Below are positions 57,592-64,000 of a stretch of DNA of 64,000 nt, one piece after another. The DNA is taken from NCBI RefSeq assembly GCF_003054445.1, contig NC_042506.1:1991501-2055500 (forward strand). Reading direction: 5' to 3'. Origin of the DNA: Pichia kudriavzevii (taxonomy: Eukaryota > Ascomycota > Pichiomycetes > Pichiales > Pichiaceae). The notes beneath the pieces were generated by a model that was given only the letters and a program-made list of their open reading frames with translations, had not been told where the DNA came from and did not search any database. The position numbers were made by a program, and so were the translations under genes. Position 1 is the stretch's first letter; the number at the start of each line of letters is the position of its first letter.

Positions 57592-58182
57592 TTATTCTTT
57601 ACTAAGCTTTAAAACCCACTCTCAATTTTTATTTTCTCGAAGAAAATTAATTCAACTTGATTTTTTAAATATAATTCAACTTATACCCTTTGAACCATTT
57701 TTTATAATGTGATCCCCACTTTTCAGGGCGCTGAGATATATATCCATATAAAACTACGTTTATATCCAATATCTAATAAAATTTTTAGCAATAACATAGG
57801 CGACCATATAGCTCACTTTCTATCAAGGAATCTCCGGTACTTGGACCTGCTGAAGAAAAAAATATAGAAATGTAAAACAATTATTTACCCCCTCTATCCT
57901 TAGTATGGATTATACTAATAGCTATTGATATTTTTTGAGCTTCGGTACTTGTGTCTGTCATTGTCACTTTATTTTCGGTGAGCCAGCAAGTGATTCAATG
58001 AAGCAAACAAAGTCGTGACTCTTGTGTCAAACTCAAAAGGTTTTTGTTTTGGTTTTTTTCAAACTAGGAAAGGAAAAAATAATTTTACAATCTAAGACAT
58101 TCAATCCACCAACAGCTATTATTATAAAAATTAATTTAAAATCAATAAGTAGGTAAACCAAATACATTTAGAAATAAAAAGC
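57592..58182. other. Intergenic region between the MFS gene and tRNA-Asn
   Basis: 591 bp, strongly A+T rich, with no gene, repeat or RNA recognised beyond the tRNA that follows. Confidence 0.45.
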
Positions 58183-58256
58183 GACTGGATGGCCAAGTTG
58201 GTTAAGGCGTGCGACTGTTAATCGCAAGATCGTGAGTTCAACCCTCACTCTGGTCG
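58183..58256 (+). tRNA. tRNA-Asn (anticodon GUU)
   Basis: 74 nt. The core GGCCAAGTTGGTTAAGGCGT and the anticodon arm TGCGA-CTGTTAA-TCGCA (GTT at 58217-58219) match yeast tRNA-Asn as I remember it. The acceptor stem GACTGGA pairs with TCTGGTC using two G-U wobbles, and the discriminator is G. The T arm reads GTGAG-TTCAACC-CTCAC. No intron. Confidence 0.98.
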
Positions 58257-58258
58257 TA

Positions 58259-58264
58259 TTTTTT
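58259..58264 (+). terminator. Pol III T6 terminator of tRNA-Asn
   Basis: A run of six T begins two bases after the discriminator base. Confidence 0.8.
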
Positions 58265-58374
58265 ATATAAATTTATATTTTTGTTAGTGATAGACTTAAT
58301 TTATTGATAGAACTTCTTTTTTTCTTTTTTGGTTTAAAGTTCAACACAGCACAACAGGCAACGTAATTGTAGCA

Positions 58375-61300
58375 TTATTTCAAGACAACTTTGAATGTAG
58401 CAATTTCAAAAGCTCTCAATTCAAATGTGAACCGACCAGGTGAACTCATTTCTACATCTTCCTTCTCCTCCTCCAATAAGTTGGTCTTTACAACTTTCTT
58501 TACGTCAGTCCCGATAGTGATAGTTGCCTTACTGGTACCGCCCAAAGACTCATAAACCCTGAGTACTAAGGTTTGAGAACCAACATACTTCTTAGGAAGA
58601 CTGCTAATTAAGCCATCCTTATAGTTAACATCATCATCATCCTCTCCACGTTTAACATTTGATAAAATAATACCTTCATCACCGGAAATAGTTACCAGAC
58701 TGTCTAATGCAAACAGCTCATTCTTCTTTTCGGCTGATGCAAATAATTCAGAAGGCATACGCTCATTAAATTCCCAACCAGCTCTCACTGTGGTAGCACT
58801 TAAAGGCCCACTGTGCGGTAGAATAGCGTATTCAAACAAATGATGGCCAATATCCGCCTTTTCGTCAGGATATTTTGGAGCTCTCAACAATGAAAGAGTC
58901 ATTATATTTCCGTGTACCGAACCACCGTACTTGTTATTATTAATAATCGAAACACCATAGTTGTAGTCCGAAAAATCCACAAATTTGTGCATACAGCACT
59001 CAAACTTTGCAACATCCCAAGAAGTGTTGAAATGTGTTGGTCTTTTTGTAATACCAAACTGCGTTTCATAACTTGCAAAATCCGCTGATATATTGACAGG
59101 AAATTGCACCTTCAAAAATTCATAGTCTTCGTTCCATTTGACATCACATTTGAATTTAACCATAGAAGCCTCTGATAAGTCATTGATACCAGATAGAGAA
59201 ATGACTGTTCTAATCTTACTATTCTCAGAAAGTCGATGCTCAATTTCAAGCGAACTAACAAGTGGTCCACTCAACTTGATTTTGCACTTGGTTGATTTTT
59301 TGATGTACCTGAACTTGTTCAGAGAGTAAAGTTCTGTATCCCACGCAGGAAAGTTTAGTGGAGTATCAGAAAACATTACGTATTGGTTTCCTCCTTTCAT
59401 TATAGTATTGTTTATGAGTTGTCTTTCGTTGACCAAGTCATAGAGTTTCACAATGAGGCCATCAGAATCGATCAAGGCCTTTAGTTTTGAGTTTTCCATA
59501 CAGTATAATCCATCCTCACATTTGTAGATAATAGACGGATACTTAATTCTAGTTGAGAGGGGCTTCATAAGGGTGCTGCCATAAAATTGGATTAAGTAAT
59601 CATTTTCAGCAACCTTTTGTGCTCTCGATATAAGGAAATTTGGTAAGTTATTAACCAGTTCAATAGATGACTTTTTCCAAGGTAAGGAACTCAACCTAAT
59701 GAGATGTTTATGGGCTTCATCTTTGAAAGTTGAGATGCCAAATTGACTCAACGCCTCTGCCAATAGTTTTTCCTCATTTTCTTGAACTTTAGCTAACATA
59801 GGCCAGACATCTTCCCCATAAACTTTGTTAATACACGATCCTGGTAAGACATCATGGAATTGACAGAGGCAAATATTTTGCCAAAGCCTTTCGATTTGTG
59901 AGAGCGGATATTTGTAATCTTTGTGGACTACTGAAGCAAAAGAAGCAAATAATTCCACGTTGTGCATCAACAACTCGACAGTTCTCATATAATTTTTAAC
60001 TTTGGCTTGTGTTGTATATGTGCCTCTATGATACTCTAGATACAACTCCCCTCTCCACGATGGTAACTTCTTACCATTCTCAGTATCGTTGGATAAATCG
60101 TTAAAAAAATCAGTAACGGTTGGCCCTATTGTAACCTGCGGAAATTCACCACCTGCATTGTCAGCAAAACCTCTACACCTTCTCAGTTTTTCAACCATTG
60201 CAGGTGTTGGGCCACCACCACCATCACCTTTACCATAGAGTAACATTCCCTTTTGATCATTATATAGATTCTTATGGTTATGAACCGATCTTTTAACATC
60301 ACCATAATTAGCGTCTGCAGTGTATGTGTTATCCGGAGGCATGTGAACCATAACTTGTGAGTTATCAATACCCACCCAATTGAATGAATTTTGTGGGAAT
60401 GTGTTGATATTATTCCAAGAGAGTTTTTGGGTTAAAAACTTCGGGATTTCACATAGCCTGCATATTTGTGGAATTTGTGAAGAGTAACCAAACGAATCTG
60501 GCAACCAGAATATATTTGATTTAGAACCAAACAAATGCTGAAAGTACCGTTGTCCCAATAAGAACTGTCTAACTAGACCTTCACCACTTGGTAGGTTGGT
60601 ATCGTTTTCAACCCAAGAACCGCCCAATGGGATAAACCTTCCATTAGTTGCCGCCTCCTTTACCTTTTCGTACAACTCTGGATAGTACTCAATTAACCAC
60701 TTGAAATGCTGAGCTGCAGATGCAACAAAGACATATTCGGGATACTTTTCAATTAATCTCAGTTGGGTTGACCAACTCCTTGCAATCTTGGTTTTTGACG
60801 TGGCAAAATCCCATAGCCAGGCCGTATCGATATGACAGTTACCAATAGCGTATACCGCGTTGAACTTGTTCAACTTCGATTTCTCAAAGACTTTCTCCGA
60901 ATCAACATCTGTACCTAAAAACTCTGCTGCAATTCTTCTACATTTATCAATTGATTTGGCGTCTTTTGAATCAAAAGTATCCATAATACGGTTACAGATT
61001 TCTCTAGCCTTATGCTTCTGTGGTGGGCCATTTTCTCTAGCGGCGTCACTTAAAACCCAAAAATCGTAAAATAGAGCTTTGGCTTGGGCATTGTACTGTG
61101 CCAGCTCACAAACTCTTAAATCGTAGTTGTCCCCACCGCCGCCGAAAATAGAGTTACAACAGCATTCAATATAGAATTTGCATGTCATAACATCGCTGCC
61201 CTTGGATTCTTTGAACCAATCCAGTGGTAACTCGCATTCCGTACGTTCGCCATCACCAGTTAGCCCCTGCAATGGACATCCGTCAATTCCGAAAAGCAAA

Positions 61301-61734
61301 GCTTCACAACCAGCATCCCACAAAAAGGTCAAACATTCCCTCTTATCAATGGACACAGCATCAAACCAATTTTTATCCAACCTGATTAGAACTTCAAACC
61401 AATGGCTGCTCCATTTGGGACCAAATACAATGGGTTTATCAACATCAATGCTTCTAAACTCATCCCTTTTCTCCATAACATCTTTGAATAGAGGTTTTGT
61501 TAGTCCAGGCGCATCCCATTGCCTTAAAGTGATGCCAGTTTGTGAACCTCCTAGTCTTAAACGCTTCCGATTGTAAAACTTTGGAAGGTTTAGGTTTGAA
61601 TACTGTCCTCCAGTATCGGTAAACTGGCGAAGCCGGTTTTCGTAGATTGAGTCGACAGCTTTGAATTGAGGATGAGGGATCACCTGCGGGTAGTTTGAAT
61701 CATTCAACACCGAATGTGTATGGGGGTGTGACAT
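58375..61734 (-). CDS. AMS1: Vacuolar alpha-mannosidase (glycoside hydrolase family 38)
   Basis: 1119 residues; yeast Ams1 is 1083. The GH38 catalytic domain shows GNCHIDTAWLWDFA near residue 298 (His and Asp zinc ligands) and WLPDSFGYSSQIPQI near residue 408 with the nucleophile Asp. It also has the WVENDTNLPSGEGLVRQFLLGQRYF segment and HDVLPGSC, with another zinc-ligand His. Lack of a signal peptide fits direct cytoplasm-to-vacuole transport by the Cvt/autophagy route (via Atg19/Atg34 in Saccharomyces). The enzyme trims free and glycoprotein-derived mannose oligosaccharides in the vacuole. Its 3' end lies 118 bp from tRNA-Asn. Confidence 0.96.
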   Translation of the reverse strand: MSHPHTHSVLNDSNYPQVIPHPQFKAVDSIYENRLRQFTDTGGQYSNLNLPKFYNRKRLRLGGSQTGITLRQWDAPGLTKPLFKDVMEKRDEFRSIDVDKPIVFGPKWSSHWFEVLIRLDKNWFDAVSIDKRECLTFLWDAGCEALLFGIDGCPLQGLTGDGERTECELPLDWFKESKGSDVMTCKFYIECCCNSIFGGGGDNYDLRVCELAQYNAQAKALFYDFWVLSDAARENGPPQKHKAREICNRIMDTFDSKDAKSIDKCRRIAAEFLGTDVDSEKVFEKSKLNKFNAVYAIGNCHIDTAWLWDFATSKTKIARSWSTQLRLIEKYPEYVFVASAAQHFKWLIEYYPELYEKVKEAATNGRFIPLGGSWVENDTNLPSGEGLVRQFLLGQRYFQHLFGSKSNIFWLPDSFGYSSQIPQICRLCEIPKFLTQKLSWNNINTFPQNSFNWVGIDNSQVMVHMPPDNTYTADANYGDVKRSVHNHKNLYNDQKGMLLYGKGDGGGGPTPAMVEKLRRCRGFADNAGGEFPQVTIGPTVTDFFNDLSNDTENGKKLPSWRGELYLEYHRGTYTTQAKVKNYMRTVELLMHNVELFASFASVVHKDYKYPLSQIERLWQNICLCQFHDVLPGSCINKVYGEDVWPMLAKVQENEEKLLAEALSQFGISTFKDEAHKHLIRLSSLPWKKSSIELVNNLPNFLISRAQKVAENDYLIQFYGSTLMKPLSTRIKYPSIIYKCEDGLYCMENSKLKALIDSDGLIVKLYDLVNERQLINNTIMKGGNQYVMFSDTPLNFPAWDTELYSLNKFRYIKKSTKCKIKLSGPLVSSLEIEHRLSENSKIRTVISLSGINDLSEASMVKFKCDVKWNEDYEFLKVQFPVNISADFASYETQFGITKRPTHFNTSWDVAKFECCMHKFVDFSDYNYGVSIINNNKYGGSVHGNIMTLSLLRAPKYPDEKADIGHHLFEYAILPHSGPLSATTVRAGWEFNERMPSELFASAEKKNELFALDSLVTISGDEGIILSNVKRGEDDDDVNYKDGLISSLPKKYVGSQTLVLRVYESLGGTSKATITIGTDVKKVVKTNLLEEEKEDVEMSSPGRFTFELRAFEIATFKVVLK

Positions 61735-62270
61735 CTTGGTTATTTTTTAGTAGTACTGAAGTAAACAGTTTAAGAAGGCGGAAAATATAGTTAAGATACA
61801 GAGGAAATGGGCTATTAATAACACCCTGCTCGTCCCACCACCTCATATTCTCACCTGTGAGACAATACGGATTGGAGTGAGACCGGTATTCATGGAGCAA
61901 ACTATAGAAAAACCAAGAAAATCCAAAACAACAAAATGTTCATTTCTCATCCCTCTCAAAACTATATCCCGCGAGGGGAAGGGAGAAAATGTGCCTTAGT
62001 TTGTGCCTATTAGTACATCGAAATTGAAATGATTTGGGTAATTGGTACTATCTAATTTTTTTTATATATATATAACAGACAAGGAAAAAAATAATAAGGG
62101 TATCAATATTTATGTCTCTTAAAAAGATGGAGATATAACTTTTGATTTAAAGAAAATGAACGAGTGAAATTGAAGCAAAAATAAAGTAGTTAGATAATAA
62201 CGATTGTTTAGAAACCAATGATTCCATGTTTTTTTTTAAAAAAGAGAAAAAAAAACGGGTTCAAAATCAT
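61735..62270. other. Intergenic region between the SUN-family gene and AMS1
   Basis: 536 bp comprising the AMS1 promoter and the 3' flank of the SUN-family gene; A/T runs near 62055-62080 and 62225-62255. No gene is recognised. Confidence 0.45.
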
Positions 62271-63407
62271 CTAGTAAAAAATGATATTTGCAGAACCAGA
62301 GGTGACAGTAACGGTACAACCATCAGGGGAGGAAAGTTGGCCGTTTTCGTATTTACATTCACCATTAATAGAACCACCTGATGCAGCCTCAATTTTGACA
62401 TTATAGTTAGCAGGAGAGTTGTTATTTGGGTTTGGAATAAGGGATAAGTAAGTTAAACCATTGGTGTAACCAGAACCAATGACAAGTGGAGCCCAGTTAC
62501 CGACACCACTACCTGCGGTACCCCAAATACAACCATCTTCTTTAGAGACACCAGCGTTGTTGACGTAATATTGAGCAGAAGTTTTCTTACCTTGCCATTC
62601 AAAATAGTTATCTTCATTGACAACAGACAATGGAAGAGTTGAGCCACCTTCTAATTCGGTTGGAACAACCATATTTTCGGAACCTGGATAATCGGTTCTA
62701 CAAAGAGAAACAACTTCGGATAACTCGGAAACAACGTTACCAGTTTGAACATCTTCTTCACATAAGGAATCGAAATCAGAATTTGACTTGTAAAGATAAC
62801 CATCTTTACATAACAAACCACCAACAGATCTACCATCGGAAGGTTGGTTGGAAGGCCATTGAGTTTTCGAGTAACCTGGCTTACAAGCATAAGAGCAATA
62901 AAAGCCATCGGTACAAGAGTTTGATGTTGAGCCATCCAAAGCCATAACAGAAGCCCAACCGCCAAGACCGACCCAATCAAGAGAAACAATGTTGGCAACA
63001 CTTGGGAATTCAGAACATGGAATAGTACCATCTTCAAAAGAACCAGAAGAAGATGAAGAGGAGGATGAAGAAGAAGAAGAAGAAGTTGTTTGAGCTGCAG
63101 CACTTGTTTCAGTGTTCTCTTGAGCTTGGGAAGTTTGAGCAGCAGCAGATGTAGTTGTTGCAGCAGCAGCTTGTTGAGTGGAAGAAGTTGATTCGTCATC
63201 ACCTAGAACAGCGTCATTGACAAGGGCTTGGACAGTGTGAGCCTCTGGAGAAGCTGTTGGGTTAGCACCATTGACAACAACAGTATGGACTTCAGTGACA
63301 GTAACCGCCTCTCTTTTATGTTGATGGTGGTTATGATTGATTGCAACTGGTGCTGCAGAGACCAGTGACGAGACAAGCAATAAGGATAAAGAGTTTGAGA
63401 GTTTCAT
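62271..63407 (-). CDS. SUN-family secreted cell-wall beta-glucosidase (SIM1/UTH1/SUN4 type)
   Basis: 378 residues. A signal peptide spans residues 1-19 (ending VSAAP), and a Kex2-like KR lies at about residue 31 (HQHKREAV). The middle is Ser/Thr/Ala/Gln rich with a Ser run near 108-121, likely O-mannosylated. The C-terminal SUN domain starts at [19 protein letters not shown] and carries the characteristic Cys pattern ([18 protein letters not shown] then LLCKDGY) and the ECKYENGQ end. The family acts on cell-wall glucans in septation, ageing and biofilm. The sequence does not decide between SIM1, UTH1, NCA3 and SUN4. A TATATA about 118 bp upstream may be its TATA box. Confidence 0.92.
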   Translation of the reverse strand: MKLSNSLSLLLVSSLVSAAPVAINHNHHQHKREAVTVTEVHTVVVNGANPTASPEAHTVQALVNDAVLGDDESTSSTQQAAAATTTSAAAQTSQAQENTETSAAAQTTSSSSSSSSSSSSSGSFEDGTIPCSEFPSVANIVSLDWVGLGGWASVMALDGSTSNSCTDGFYCSYACKPGYSKTQWPSNQPSDGRSVGGLLCKDGYLYKSNSDFDSLCEEDVQTGNVVSELSEVVSLCRTDYPGSENMVVPTELEGGSTLPLSVVNEDNYFEWQGKKTSAQYYVNNAGVSKEDGCIWGTAGSGVGNWAPLVIGSGYTNGLTYLSLIPNPNNNSPANYNVKIEAASGGSINGECKYENGQLSSPDGCTVTVTSGSANIIFY

Positions 63408-64000
63408 AGTTGGATAATATTGATTTGATTTTTGTGCAATTTGATTTAATTGGGTTTGGTTTGATTTGATCTAAAGAAAACAAAGGAGTGACAAACTTTG
63501 AAACTATTCGTAATGTACTTTTTGGAATATATAAGGAGTGTAATTAGTTGGTCAAACGTTCAAGACGTACGTACAAATGAGTGTGGGTAAGTTTGGTTGG
63601 TCTTTAGATAGATGTTACAAGAAAGAAATACAAGAGTTTAAAAGGGAAAACCAATTAAGAACCATCCAAACTCAAACAGGGGTAAAACACGAACACGCTG
63701 AGCATTGCCATTTTACGCAACCACTTTCAAGGGGGGGGGGTCTGACTCCCTTTTATAAGTATTTCAAAAGTGCGAGGGGGTTTCTCAATGTAGGACTTGT
63801 CATTTTCGTGAAAAAAATTGCCCCCCAAGTGTAAACTATGCACAATTTAAACATTTCCGCAGAATATACAACAATACGAAAAGTAAATAATGGGAAAATT
63901 TCTCCTTACTATTTCGATTTTCCCCTTTTGCCCCAATTTGTCCCCAAAAGAGTAAGTGGCATCACTCGCGACTGCTCGCAATCTCCCGACGTTTATTGGT
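63408..64000. promoter_or_regulatory. Upstream region of the SUN-family gene, to the right edge
   Basis: 593 bp containing the SUN-gene promoter (TATATA, minus sense, near 63525), a G10 run at 63731-63740 and C-rich blocks near 63922-63945. An 85-codon frame at 63577 has no features. The start of a further gene to the right may lie outside the window. Confidence 0.45.

Noticed and set aside
62651-63202. 183-codon Leu/Gln-rich minus-strand frame within the SUN-family gene
   Set aside because: It is an alternative-frame shadow of the Ser/Ala/Gln-rich region of a well-supported gene.
63577-63834. ATGAGTGTGGGTAAGT as the start of a gene with a very short first exon
   Set aside because: No clear TACTAAC branch site follows inside the window, and the nearby TATA element fits the SUN-family gene on the other strand. 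It cannot be decided without sequence to the right.

Overview
The window is nuclear DNA of a budding yeast (Saccharomycotina). Evidence: mostly intronless, tightly packed genes on both strands; two eukaryotic tRNA genes with Pol III T-tracts; and a run of clear orthologues of Saccharomyces genes (MSC2, KNS1, COX19, CDC1, RCY1, ERV2, TIP41, ARH1, ATP17, VID27, RRG9, NUT1/MED5, AMS1, a SUN-family gene). Standard-code reading gives family-consistent proteins, and a CTG codon encodes Leu in the conserved WSTQL stretch of the alpha-mannosidase, so this is unlikely to be a CTG-Ser yeast. The protein style fits Pichiaceae (Pichia/Issatchenkia), but that is an inference from memory, not a database match. 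I saw no virus-like element, CRISPR array or bacterial operon.

Layout. 1-8 kb: two tandem vacuolar carboxypeptidase S (M20) genes (the first cut by the window edge), the ER zinc transporter MSC2, and a PLP aminotransferase. 8-14 kb: a long intergenic stretch, the LAMMER kinase KNS1, a C2H2 zinc-finger regulator and COX19. 14.8-20 kb: three head-to-tail MCH/ESBP6-type monocarboxylate-transporter-like genes. 20-30 kb: a single-pass membrane protein with an Atg8-binding-like motif, an Atg20/Snx41-type sorting nexin, an unrecognised multi-pass membrane protein, CDC1, an unrecognised soluble protein and the F-box recycling factor RCY1. 30.5-35 kb: a Zn(II)2Cys6 regulator followed by 1.8 kb of unusually structured non-coding DNA. 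35-52 kb: a dense block rich in mitochondrial and secretory functions (ERV2, TIP41, ARH1, ATP17, an unknown gene, a small two-exon gene, VID27, RRG9, a PEX17-like gene, NUT1, an MGR3-like gene). 52-55 kb: a 3-kb gene desert ending in tRNA-Ile(AAU). 56-64 kb: an allantoate-permease-type MFS transporter, tRNA-Asn(GUU), AMS1 and a SUN-family cell-wall glucosidase.

Functional threads: nitrogen/vacuole salvage (two CPS1-like genes, AMS1, a DAL5-type permease, TIP41), endosome/autophagy traffic (sorting nexin, RCY1, Atg39-like protein), and mitochondrial electron transport and proteostasis (COX19, ARH1, ATP17, RRG9, MGR3-like).

Several long open frames begin at TTG or GTG. For those I moved the start to the first in-frame ATG. 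The most notable new item is a two-exon, 84-residue gene at 42732-43049 with a 63-nt intron, which cannot be seen as a single open frame. The triple transporter array and the Atg39-like protein are the other main leads.
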